Origin: a virus
DNA length: 22,651 bases
Strand: one strand, 5' to 3'
Virus record (IMG/VR): IMGVR_UViG_3300043430_000171
Location: 1-22,651 of that record
How positions within the stretch are numbered: the stretch's first letter is position 1; the number at the start of each line of letters is the position of its first letter. The position numbers and the translations under genes are program-made. Positions 15,453 through 22,035 of this stretch are shown piece after piece. The notes under the pieces are model-generated. The model was not told where the DNA came from and searched no databases. It was given only the letters and a program-made list of their open reading frames with translations.

Positions 15453-16653
15453 CGTTTGCACCTTGGTCTTGGTCTGGGTTTGTGGTCATGTTCATTGGCG
15501 TTAAATAGATATCGCCACCCTCGCGAGGGTTTAAATCTTCAAGGGCGCGGCAATCGTTGGGGCTTAATATTCCCCATTGAATGCCTTTACCGTATTGATT
15601 GTAACGAGTAGCTGTATCGCCACGGAGCAATGCACCGGCATTGAACTTTGCGTAATAAATTTTTTGATCTTTTGCACTGAGCAAACCTACTAAAATTCTG
15701 CCTTCTACACGGGTTAGATATGGCACTAAGCCATAATTCATAAATTGCGCGCCCAGTGTTTCGGTGTTGTTTAACGATGCTTTTTCAATATTGGCAACCA
15801 AGTGCGGGGGCACACGGTAGATTGCACAAATCTCATCGCGCTGGAAGCGGCGAGTTTCTAAAAATTGCGAGTCTTCTGCATTTAGGCTGATTGGCTTCCA
15901 ATCTAAACCCATTTCCAAAATCATTGGCTTGTAAGCATTGGCAACGCCCATATGCTCGCCGTGGAACTGCGTTTTTAATCTTTCAAACGCCTCATCACTT
16001 AAAGTTTGCTCTGTGCGTAGCACGCCGCTGGTGACTGCGCCATTGGTAAATAAGCGCGCACCATGCTCCTCGGTTGAAAGACCTAAAGAAATCGCTTGGC
16101 GAGCATAAGCAATGGGGTTTAATCCATTGAGGCCATCAACTGTGAATATGCGCACATGCCAAATTTCGTCTTGGCTTAAGGTTCGCGTTTCATTTTTAAA
16201 TCTAACTTCATAACTGACAGTCCAATCCTCGTTAATTTTTGGCTTAACGCGTGACGGGTCAATGGGTAGCAGCTCATAAACTTCGCCAGCAATAGTGTTT
16301 TTGTATGCGTAAAAATTACCACGCAAGCAAAGGCACACCATTAGCAGCTCCCAAAACTCTTGAGCTGTCATGTAGCTGTTTGGCGCAACGGATAAAATAC
16401 GATTAAGGCGATGGGAAACCGCAATTTCCTTTTTATCGCCAACCTGTTTGTACAATTTGCACGGCAACATGCCAAAGGATTCAGCCAAGACACGAACGCA
16501 TGCAAACACGGTAGTGAGCTGCATTGCGCTCATTGTGCTTACGCTTTTTCCAGTAACCGTTGTGTATTCTTGCAATGCAGCCGCAATTTTATCGGGCGTA
16601 TCAAGAATTACAGGGTCGCTTTTGGTGAAAAATGATTTAATTTTTTCAAACAT
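15430..16653 (-). CDS. Portal protein, HK97 family
   Basis: This 407-aa protein matches the phage portal family (PF04860). It has an N-terminal VFACVRVLAESFGMLPCKLY segment near residue 50, the LLPIDPSRVKP and EIWHVR segments, a central NGAVTSGVLRTEQ and FQRDEICAIYRVPPHLVANI near residues 270-290. The C-terminus is rich in polar residues. The ATG has GGTGGAAA upstream and lies 27 bases after the terminase stop. The dodecameric portal is the DNA channel of the capsid and docks the terminase. Confidence 0.96.
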   Translation of the reverse strand: MFEKIKSFFTKSDPVILDTPDKIAAALQEYTTVTGKSVSTMSAMQLTTVFACVRVLAESFGMLPCKLYKQVGDKKEIAVSHRLNRILSVAPNSYMTAQEFWELLMVCLCLRGNFYAYKNTIAGEVYELLPIDPSRVKPKINEDWTVSYEVRFKNETRTLSQDEIWHVRIFTVDGLNGLNPIAYARQAISLGLSTEEHGARLFTNGAVTSGVLRTEQTLSDEAFERLKTQFHGEHMGVANAYKPMILEMGLDWKPISLNAEDSQFLETRRFQRDEICAIYRVPPHLVANIEKASLNNTETLGAQFMNYGLVPYLTRVEGRILVGLLSAKDQKIYYAKFNAGALLRGDTATRYNQYGKGIQWGILSPNDCRALEDLNPREGGDIYLTPMNMTTNPDQDQGANDANKTAA

Positions 16654-16680
16654 AGATCATTTCCACCGCGTAATTCTTTG

Positions 16681-18435
16681 TCATAGGGTTCTAATGCCAT
16701 GCTTTAAAATGTGCTCTGAAAGGCTATCGCCTTTATCAAGCACTGAATTTATTTTTCCAATCGCCATGAGCAGCGCAATTATTCCATCCACACGGCCCGT
16801 GGCTTTGTCTTTTGCAATTTTTCTATTGCCTGCAGGGTCACTAACAACCACCGCATTAGCTGCACACCACGTTAAAACAGGGTTGTTGTTGTGGCGCAGC
16901 TGATCGTTACTGATAAGTGTTTCTAGTTGATCTACGGCGGGCGCCATATCTTTGAAGCCTTGCCCGAATTCGATCATTGGCGGCAGCGTTACACCTTCAT
17001 CTTCTGCAAGCTGTTTCAAGTCTGCTATGCGCCAGCGATCGTATGAAAGGCTTGCGATATCAAACAAATCTGCAAGCTGCGCAATGCGATGCAAAACGTG
17101 TAATTTGCTGATTGCTTTGCCGGGCGTTGTTTCTAAAAACCCTTGATGCTTCCACGTTGGGTATTCAACGCGGTCTTTATCGGCTTTTTCTGCTAGGCCA
17201 TCTGCAGGGAGCCAGAAAAATGGCAGCACTCGCCAGTAAGGGTCATGCTCTACCGGCTCAAACGCGAGCACCAGTGACGTTAAATCGGTGGTGCTTGATA
17301 GGTCTAAACCGCCGTAGCAGGTGCGCCCATACAGCTCGAAGTCTTCAACAGGGTCTTGGCCTGAATTGCGCCACGGTTCGTAGCCAATCCACGGCGAAAT
17401 TGCTTCTGTCCAAATGCAAAAATTTAATCGCTTAACCAAACTTTCTTTGGCAGGCATGCCGCGCGCTTGGGTTACCTGATCGCGCAAATATTTTTCTTGA
17501 ATGGTTACGCCGAGTGATGGGTTTGCTTTTATCCAGCATGCCTCATCGGTAAATGGGTCATCACCATCATCAAGGCCGCAGATGTACGCAAAAAACGTGT
17601 CGTCTTCGCGTGCGCCTGCGCAAACTTCGCCACCAAATTGGTGGTATTCCCAACACACGCTTTTGCGATCGGTACCGCTATTGGTAATCATCAACAGCAT
17701 TGGCTGTTCGCGGAATTTAAAACCCGCGCGAAGCATCTCAATGACTACGCCGCTTTTGTGTTCGTGCACCTCATCGCACAACCCTATGTGAGGGCGTGGG
17801 CCTGATTGACCGTCATCTGCAGCAATGGGGCGAAAAAAACTATCGGTGTCGTGGTATGCCAGGTTCCATTCTTTGCCACGGCCACCACTGCGAGCGATGC
17901 ATGCGTCAAGGTCTGGCGATTGATCCACCATCGCAACAGCATCGCGAAATAAAATCATCGCTTGGTCTTTCTTGGTGGCGGCCGCATAAATTTCAGCGCG
18001 GCTTTCACCATCGGCAATCATGCCAAACAAACCTAAGCCTGCAGCGAGTGGCGATTTGCCAGAACCCTTTGCAGTTTCAATGTAAACAATTTGGAAGCGG
18101 CGCAGGCCAGTGGCTTGCCATTTCCAGCCGTGCAAACTGCCAACAATAAAGCCTTGCCATAGCTCTAATTCAAACGGTTTGCCTTCAAATTTACCGCCGT
18201 TTAAACGCAGTACAGCGGGGAAAAAACCTATGGCATAGCGGGCGGCTTCTACATCCCAAAACAATCCACGCTCATGGCCGCTTTCTAAATCGCGCAAATG
18301 TCTTGCGCAGGCGGCGCGAACGTGGGGCCCTGCTAAAATTTCGCCAGAATTTACACGTGTTGCGTAGTGACTAACCGGGTCGTTTATTTCCAAAATACTG
18401 AGCAGCTGGGGTTGCTGAGGTGCCGCTGTTTGCAT
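16681..18435 (-). CDS. terL: Terminase large subunit (Terminase_1 family)
   Basis: The product is 584 aa from the ATG at 18435; a TTG two codons earlier (18441) has a better-spaced AAGG and is a possible alternative. ATPase motifs are visible: Walker A ETAKGSGKS near residue 125, Walker B IGLCDEVHEH near 220 and a coupling-like MLLMITNSGT near 260. The nuclease half starts at YGGLDLSSTTDLTS near 385, with SYDRWRIADLKQL near 480 and the final GRVDGIIALLMAIGK that supplies the last acidic residue. The enzyme pumps and cuts phage DNA at the portal. The gene overlaps the small subunit by 65 nt, more than usual. Confidence 0.96.
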   Translation of the reverse strand: MQTAAPQQPQLLSILEINDPVSHYATRVNSGEILAGPHVRAACARHLRDLESGHERGLFWDVEAARYAIGFFPAVLRLNGGKFEGKPFELELWQGFIVGSLHGWKWQATGLRRFQIVYIETAKGSGKSPLAAGLGLFGMIADGESRAEIYAAATKKDQAMILFRDAVAMVDQSPDLDACIARSGGRGKEWNLAYHDTDSFFRPIAADDGQSGPRPHIGLCDEVHEHKSGVVIEMLRAGFKFREQPMLLMITNSGTDRKSVCWEYHQFGGEVCAGAREDDTFFAYICGLDDGDDPFTDEACWIKANPSLGVTIQEKYLRDQVTQARGMPAKESLVKRLNFCIWTEAISPWIGYEPWRNSGQDPVEDFELYGRTCYGGLDLSSTTDLTSLVLAFEPVEHDPYWRVLPFFWLPADGLAEKADKDRVEYPTWKHQGFLETTPGKAISKLHVLHRIAQLADLFDIASLSYDRWRIADLKQLAEDEGVTLPPMIEFGQGFKDMAPAVDQLETLISNDQLRHNNNPVLTWCAANAVVVSDPAGNRKIAKDKATGRVDGIIALLMAIGKINSVLDKGDSLSEHILKHGIRTL

Positions 18436-18880
18436 TTCCAAACAAATCGCCTTGTAGTGTTACGTTTACTTTTGATCGCGCACTGGGTGACATACCAAAA
18501 TCACCGAGAGAGCTTTTGATTTGCTCTACTGCGCGGTTGCTGATTTGCAACCAAACGCCCATTTGCTTGTGGCCATTCGGTGTTGTTTCAACCAATCCAC
18601 TTTCTTGCAGTTCTTTTAACTTTAATTCGGCATATTCCCATCGAGAAAATGCAGCGCAATAGATGGCTATTGCAGCTCTATCTATCTTTGCTATTAAGCC
18701 AAGTTTTTCTAATTCAGGAACAATGAGCTTCCACTCGCGCCTAGCGCCAGCATCTAAATGTTTTGGTACCAAAGGAATCTCAACGGGAACGCGAGAGCCA
18801 TCAGATAAAACAGAAAATTTCTTTTTACTTGGATTGCCGTTTATCAAATGAACATTGGCGGGCAATGATTTTCTACCCAT
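18371..18880 (-). CDS. terS: Terminase small subunit, P27 family
   Basis: This 169-aa protein starts MGRKSLPANVHLINGNPSKK and shows P-VPKHLDAGARREWKLIVPELEKLG, IDRAAIAIYCAAFSRWEYAE and ISNRAVEQIKSSLGDFGMSP-SAR, the pattern of P27-type small terminases (PF05119). It recognises the packaging start site and loads TerL. The ATG at 18880 has AAGG about 9 nt upstream. The gap before it separates it from the HNH gene. Confidence 0.94.
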   Translation of the reverse strand: MGRKSLPANVHLINGNPSKKKFSVLSDGSRVPVEIPLVPKHLDAGARREWKLIVPELEKLGLIAKIDRAAIAIYCAAFSRWEYAELKLKELQESGLVETTPNGHKQMGVWLQISNRAVEQIKSSLGDFGMSPSARSKVNVTLQGDLFGNANSGTSATPAAQYFGNKRPG

Positions 18881-19015
18881 AAAAACAACCTTGAATTATC
18901 AAAACGCAAACTTACCAAGGGAGCACCCCCCCTCCAGAATTTCCCGCTCATGCAAAAAACGATGTGAGACCGGTCTTTAGGCGGCAAGGTAAAACCTTTT
19001 TTACCTCCCCCTCCC
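18881..19015. other. Non-coding gap between HNH and terS, candidate cos region
   Basis: These 135 bases hold no convincing gene. They contain a run of seven Cs in GGGAGCACCCCCCCTCC (18919-18935), a perfect 10-bp palindrome AGACCGGTCT (18967-18976), a GGTAAA...TTTACC dyad (18988-19005) and a strongly strand-biased C/T stretch to 19020. HK97-like phages with a P27 terminase and an HNH endonuclease usually carry cos in this place. The assignment is inference from position and composition. Confidence 0.4.
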
Positions 19016-19312
19016 CTATCTATTCCAGTGATGATTCGCATCAATTGGAACACCATTTAACCCGCAACCAACAACAAGCCCAGACTTCTCTAGGCGTTGC
19101 TTATGTGAGTCATGGCAATGCTTACAAAGCGCCTGCCAGTTCTTGCGATCCCAAAACAATTTTAGATCGCCTTTATGTGGAACCTTATGATCAACAACAC
19201 AAGCCGCAACAACCAAACCTCTCTTGCTATGATCACTACACAGCGGATTGTCACGCAGGAAATCAAGCCGAGCCTTTTGCCACTTACTACCGTATGAGCT
19301 ACTTATACTCAC
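19016..19312 (-). CDS. HNH endonuclease, packaging-associated
   Basis: I use the GTG at 19312 (98 aa, reading SISSSYGSKWQKARLDFL), which gives the usual YG-x-x-WQKAR N-terminus; the open frame continues to 19345. The HNH core is intact: D41-H42 in VVDHKVPHKGD, N58 in FWDRKNWQALC and the C63-x-x-C66-H67 knuckle. The first zinc knuckle is C25-x-x-H28 instead of the more usual CxxC. The end, GLNGVPIDANHHWNR, is typical of phage HNH proteins next to terminases, where the nuclease works with TerL/TerS in cos cleavage. It overlaps the Fn3 gene by 14 nt. Confidence 0.9.
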   Translation of the reverse strand: MSISSSYGSKWQKARLDFLRDNPLCSDHSKRGLVVAACVVDHKVPHKGDLKLFWDRKNWQALCKHCHDSHKQRLEKSGLVVGCGLNGVPIDANHHWNR

Positions 19313-19757
19313 CACGCTCAGCCACTCTACACCCAGGCGACACACACGCAGCCTTTACATCAACACCCAGCCGCTTAGCAGTCGCGTTAGTAACCGGCTT
19401 AGGGGTGGCAGCAACAGCAGGCACAATAGCCACCCAACCGCTATACAAACCATTGGTGTCGTACACAGCCAACTGATACTCATACTCACCCGCAGCAACA
19501 CCCGCCAGCACATAGCTGGTTGCGGTACCGCTAGGGATAGCCACATACGAATAATTGTTTGCAGTCTTTAGTCGATACCGCAACTCATAACCACCAAGTT
19601 CAGCAGTGGTGAGAGCCGCGCCATTCTCGCGCTGAGTAGGCGCAACCCAATTAAATTGCAGCGATGGAGCAACAGCACCAGCAGCAGGCGTTTGCGCGAT
19701 AACAGCACTGCACAACATCGATAAGCACAGCACGAAATAAACCATCAACTTACGCAT
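19299..19757 (-). CDS. Secreted protein with one fibronectin type III domain
   Basis: The start is placed at the ATG at 19757 because GGGG lies about 6 nt upstream; this gives 152 aa beginning with a clear signal peptide (MRKLMVYFVLCLSMLCSAVI-AQ). Residues about 33-115 form one Fn3 domain: LQFNWVAPTQRENGAALT, LGGYELRYR, and G-EYEYQLAVYDTNGLYSGW. A low-complexity linker and a short C-terminus with two cysteines follow. The signal peptide means that it is exported to the periplasm or beyond. It stands in the lysis cassette between lysozyme and HNH genes. Its role is not known; spanin-like help in lysis, adhesion or exclusion of other phages are all possible. Confidence 0.8.
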   Translation of the reverse strand: MRKLMVYFVLCLSMLCSAVIAQTPAAGAVAPSLQFNWVAPTQRENGAALTTAELGGYELRYRLKTANNYSYVAIPSGTATSYVLAGVAAGEYEYQLAVYDTNGLYSGWVAIVPAVAATPKPVTNATAKRLGVDVKAACVSPGCRVAERGEYK

Positions 19758-19775
19758 AACAAACCCCACAAATAA

Positions 19776-19880
19776 TTACGCAACGTGTTGAACAGCAGCA
19801 GCCGTATTCAACACACCATTGATAAAAACAAATAATACCCACGCACAAACTAAAACAAGAACTGCCCTAAGCCTGCACAT
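19776..19880 (-). CDS. Possible 34-aa membrane peptide in lysis cassette
   Basis: An ATG at 19880 overlaps the lysozyme stop and opens a frame reading MCRLRAVLVLVCAWVLFVFI before a short polar tail (NGVLNTAAAVQHVA). It would be a single membrane helix with a positive N-terminus. There is no good Shine-Dalgarno. The position between lysozyme and Fn3 genes is where spanins or small lysis peptides often lie, but the frame may be chance. Confidence 0.35.
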   Translation of the reverse strand: MCRLRAVLVLVCAWVLFVFINGVLNTAAAVQHVA

Positions 19881-20352
19881 AACACAACCCAATCTCAGCC
19901 TCACGGCGCAATACCAAACCGCGCAACACCTTGCCACCACCGCGCACCCACTTACGCAACTCAGCAGGCACAGCATCCCAATCATCCGCATTAATGCGGC
20001 GGCGCAATGTCGATTGCTTTAAATTGTTAGCACCAAGATTAAACGCAAAATCAATAATCGCAGCCAAGCGATACGGGCACGTAATGCCGGGGCACAAACG
20101 CAACACTGTAGGCATGTAAACCGTCTCAATCATCCACACCAGCAACAACTCAGCGCGCTCTTTAGTGATAGGAGGATCAAGCAGCGTAACGCGAGTACCA
20201 TCCTCGTAATAGGTCGCGCCATTGCCGATAGTAGGAATGCCCGCAGGGCAAAGGTAAGGCCGCAGATAAGTGCCCTCAAAACGCCGCGCAAGCAGCGCAG
20301 CAATAAGCGCAGGGTTATTTCCCACGCTTAGCAAGGTTTCTGTCTGCAACAT
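19867..20352 (-). CDS. Phage endolysin, GH24 (T4-type) lysozyme with E-C-T catalytic triad
   Basis: This 161-aa muramidase has Glu26 in RRFEGTYLRPY, Cys35 and Thr41 in LCPAGIPTIGNGAT. The spacing E-x8-C-x5-T equals the E11-D20-T26 spacing of T4 lysozyme, with Cys in place of Asp, a substitution known in a number of phage lysozymes. Later RLAAIIDFAFNLGANNLKQSTLRRRIN and GGGKVLRGLVLRREAE are the standard helical part. There is no signal-arrest helix, so release should depend on a holin. The ATG at 20352 overlaps the preceding gene by 38 nt; GTG at 20325 is an alternative. Confidence 0.93.
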   Translation of the reverse strand: MLQTETLLSVGNNPALIAALLARRFEGTYLRPYLCPAGIPTIGNGATYYEDGTRVTLLDPPITKERAELLLVWMIETVYMPTVLRLCPGITCPYRLAAIIDFAFNLGANNLKQSTLRRRINADDWDAVPAELRKWVRGGGKVLRGLVLRREAEIGLCYVQA

Positions 20353-20779
20353 ACAAACCCAAAATCACCGCAAACAATTCTTTCGAGTATTCACTCAAAA
20401 TAAAACCAGCCGCGATAATCTCAGCAACAATAAATAAAATTGCCAAAGTCGCGAGCAATGGGCGAATCGCACCATTCCACGCATCAATAAAATAAATGCC
20501 GGTTTTCTTAGCGGTAGCGCGCGACATATCAGCCCACGCATCCACCTCTAAACGAGAGATATCAGCATCACGCTGCCCCTCAATCGTTTTAATACCAAAC
20601 TCAGCCTGCAAGCGGATAGATTCAAGATTGCGAGCATGCGCAGCGGAATCAACACGCTCTTGCAGCTCCAACCGAGCCAATTCATGCTTATGCTCTTGCC
20701 TCGCAGTAAACCAAGCCGCAACCTCGCCCCAAAGCATTCTAAAAGCCGAACCGCCCAGAAACGAAAGTAAGCCGCCCAT
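20315..20779 (-). CDS. Coiled-coil membrane protein of the lysis cassette (3TM holin-like)
   Basis: The 154-aa protein has an N-terminal amphipathic segment, a long charged coiled coil (about residues 27-95, RQEHKHELARLELQERVDSA and following) and two hydrophobic helices near the C-terminus (RPLLATLAILFIVAEIIAAG and LFAVILGLYVADRN). WNGAIRPLLA recalls the W-x-x-x-x-RP motif of GTA/3TM-type holins, but the long coiled coil is longer than usual. It starts on a TAATG overlap with the LydA-type gene. It may be a second holin, antiholin or a holin partner. The role is inferred from context. Confidence 0.7.
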   Translation of the reverse strand: MGGLLSFLGGSAFRMLWGEVAAWFTARQEHKHELARLELQERVDSAAHARNLESIRLQAEFGIKTIEGQRDADISRLEVDAWADMSRATAKKTGIYFIDAWNGAIRPLLATLAILFIVAEIIAAGFILSEYSKELFAVILGLYVADRNLAKRGK

Positions 20780-21102
20780 TAATCCACCCCAAACTTTTTC
20801 TTAACCCAACGCTCCAGGACTTGCTCACCAACGAGCAATGCACGGCTACCCATATGCGATGTAACAGCGATAAACGCAGCCGATAACATGCTGTCGATAT
20901 TCGCCCACTCACACAAAAAAAACGTAATTAAACCAACACCGATAGAGATAACAATCTCACCGATAAATTCAACAGCTGAATAACGCGGCTTATCCATCAA
21001 ACGCACGCGGCGAATATAACTTGCAGCACCACCCCAGAGCGACAACACCGCAACCCACGAATACGTGAGCAATTCATAATTGAGCGGGTCTTTCTCTGGC
21101 AT
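20779..21102 (-). CDS. Holin of the LydA type (phage holin superfamily III)
   Basis: At 107 aa it has three hydrophobic segments: LTYSWVAVLSLWGGAASYI (about 11-29), IGEIVISIGVGLITFFLCEW (about 47-66) and MLSAAFIAVTSHMGSRAL (about 71-88), then a charged C-terminus. The size, topology and the R-D-R-charged linker after the first helix fit the LydA-type holin family. It is the first gene of the late operon after the Q gene and the two leader terminators. It would make holes in the inner membrane at the time of lysis. Confidence 0.82.
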   Translation of the reverse strand: MPEKDPLNYELLTYSWVAVLSLWGGAASYIRRVRLMDKPRYSAVEFIGEIVISIGVGLITFFLCEWANIDSMLSAAFIAVTSHMGSRALLVGEQVLERWVKKKFGVD

Positions 21103-21116
21103 AGCAAAAAATTCTC

Positions 21117-21151
21117 AAAAAAAAAGCCCCGTGCGGCGAGGCAACGGGGCA
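21117..21151 (-). terminator. Intrinsic terminator in late leader
   Basis: Minus-strand GCCCCG / CGGGGC stem with a GC-rich loop and a run of nine Ts, lying 15 bases before the holin ATG. Together with the next hairpin it forms a double stop before the late genes. Confidence 0.88.
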
Positions 21152-21207
21152 AGCTTACGTCTTAGGAAAAACAACAGGTAAAAATTGCGAACAAAAGCCA
21201 GAAAACA

Positions 21208-21238
21208 AAAAAGGCCGCCTTTTAGGGCGACCTTTTTA
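21208..21238 (-). terminator. Intrinsic terminator after the antiterminator gene
   Basis: Minus-strand AAAAAGGTCGCCC...GGCGGCCTTTTTT stem-loop, sharing 15 nt on one arm and 13 nt on the other with the terminator before the capsid gene. It is placed like tR' of lambda, between the possible late promoter and the late genes. Confidence 0.87.
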
Positions 21239-21263
21239 CATAACTTTGTTCACAATAGCTGAA

Positions 21264-21293
21264 AATGTACACTTACTGGATTCCACTATGCAA
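21264..21293 (-). promoter_or_regulatory. Possible late promoter
   Basis: TTGCAT (21293-21288) and TACATT (21269-21264) with an 18-nt spacer lie just after the Q-like gene and before the leader terminator. The match to sigma-70 consensus is weak; the position is the main support. Confidence 0.27.
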
Positions 21294-21301
21294 GCACTTT
21301 T

Positions 21302-21703
21302 TTACGCAGCCTGCAAAAATTCTTGTGGAGATGACTGAGAATCTAAATACACATCAACATTCAAAACGAAATCAACCCAGGTATACGCGCACTCATAAAG
21401 CCTGGATACCGCAGGGTGGGCGATATTCATTGCATCACCAACAGCCCTAAACGAATACCCACAAACACACGCCAACCAAAGCACTTTAAAAAACTCAGGG
21501 CGATGAACTTTAAGCCTCGCCATAGCGCGATCAACTTCCATCGCATCATCATCAGTGATATGCGCAACCTCATAGCCGTCATCATCACGCGCCGATTGCA
21601 TAATCATTTGCATTGCACTACGCGCCCGTAAATTAAAGCCAGAATCCTGCTTTAACCAAACGCCCCACTCTTGCAATAAAACCGCTGTATTACGCTCGCC
21701 CAT
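21302..21703 (-). CDS. Phage antitermination protein, Q family
   Basis: I use the ATG at 21703 (133 aa, MGERNTAVLLQEWGVWLKQD) because AGGG lies 8 nt upstream; an ATG at 21718 is also possible. ITDDDAMEVDRAMARLKVHR then PEFFKVLWLACVCGYSFRAV and NIAHPAVSRLYECAYTWVDF show the pattern of the small Q-type antiterminators, with a helix-turn-helix in the second half. Such proteins act at the late promoter and make RNA polymerase pass terminators. The gene lies just before a double terminator and the lysis genes, in the same place as Q of lambda. Confidence 0.85.
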   Translation of the reverse strand: MGERNTAVLLQEWGVWLKQDSGFNLRARSAMQMIMQSARDDDGYEVAHITDDDAMEVDRAMARLKVHRPEFFKVLWLACVCGYSFRAVGDAMNIAHPAVSRLYECAYTWVDFVLNVDVYLDSQSSPQEFLQAA

Positions 21704-21738
21704 AACACTCGCCCTCATTATTTTTGCCCGCAGAGAGT

Positions 21739-21766
21739 TTACTATTTTTTATGGATTTTCTGTTAA
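21739..21766 (-). promoter_or_regulatory. Possible promoter for the Q-like gene
   Basis: TTAACA (21766-21761) matches five of six -35 bases; a weak TAGTAA lies 16 nt on. The region is very AT-rich, so chance matches are likely. Confidence 0.25.
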
Positions 21767-21802
21767 TTTTTTAACCAAAAGTAATAATAAAACAAAACAC
21801 GT

Positions 21803-21825
21803 TTTCCCGTTTTACACCCCGTAAT
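21803..21825 (+). repeat. Outer inverted repeat, left arm (21 of 23 bp)
   Basis: TTTCCCGTTTTAC (21803-21815) is perfectly mirrored at 22046-22058, and CCCCGT (21817-21822) at 22039-22044. The distance from here to the inner repeat is 41 nt when measured from the perfect 13-bp part (21816-21856). Confidence 0.9.
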
Positions 21826-21856
21826 CTTAAAGCTTGTAAGTTATTGATATTTATTA

Positions 21857-21883
21857 ATTTCCCGTAATCCCGTAATCCCGTTT
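21857..21883 (+). repeat. Inner inverted repeat, left arm (27 bp)
   Basis: Core CCCGTAATCCCGTAATCCCG at 21861-21880 with AT flanks; its exact reverse complement lies at 21978-22004. The core itself is a 9-bp direct repeat of CCCGTAAT. Confidence 0.97.
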
Positions 21884-21977
21884 ATATAAATCTCGCGTAG
21901 AAAAAAATAATTAATAAAAAATCCCGAATCACGTTAAGTTACACGCACACATATATGCGCACGCGAGGCAAAACGTA

Positions 21978-22004
21978 AAACGGGATTACGGGATTACGGG
22001 AAAT
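21978..22004 (-). repeat. Inner inverted repeat, right arm (27 bp)
   Basis: Core CGGGATTACGGGATTACGGG at 21981-22000, exact reverse complement of 21857-21883 over 27 bp. The arms are 94 bases apart. Confidence 0.97.
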
Positions 22005-22035
22005 CTAATGTTTTCAGCGGGTTACAAAAACACTA

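Noticed and set aside
18844-19056. 70-aa minus-strand frame across the HNH-terS gap
   Set aside because: It overlaps the ends of both flanking genes, has odd composition and no recognisable features; the gap is better read as non-coding cos-like sequence.
19776-19991. 71-aa frame with a lipobox-like VSGC near its start, as a possible nested Rz1-like lipoprotein
   Set aside because: Its first half lies in an alternative frame of the lysozyme, no ribosome site is seen, and the part after the Cys contains a second long hydrophobic helix, unlike Rz1. Only the last 34 codons, after the lysozyme, were kept as a weak candidate.
21941-21966. ACACATATATGCGCACGC stretch as a separate operator
   Set aside because: Only an imperfect dyad of alternating purine-pyrimidine; it is not part of the mirrored repeat geometry and cannot be told from chance.
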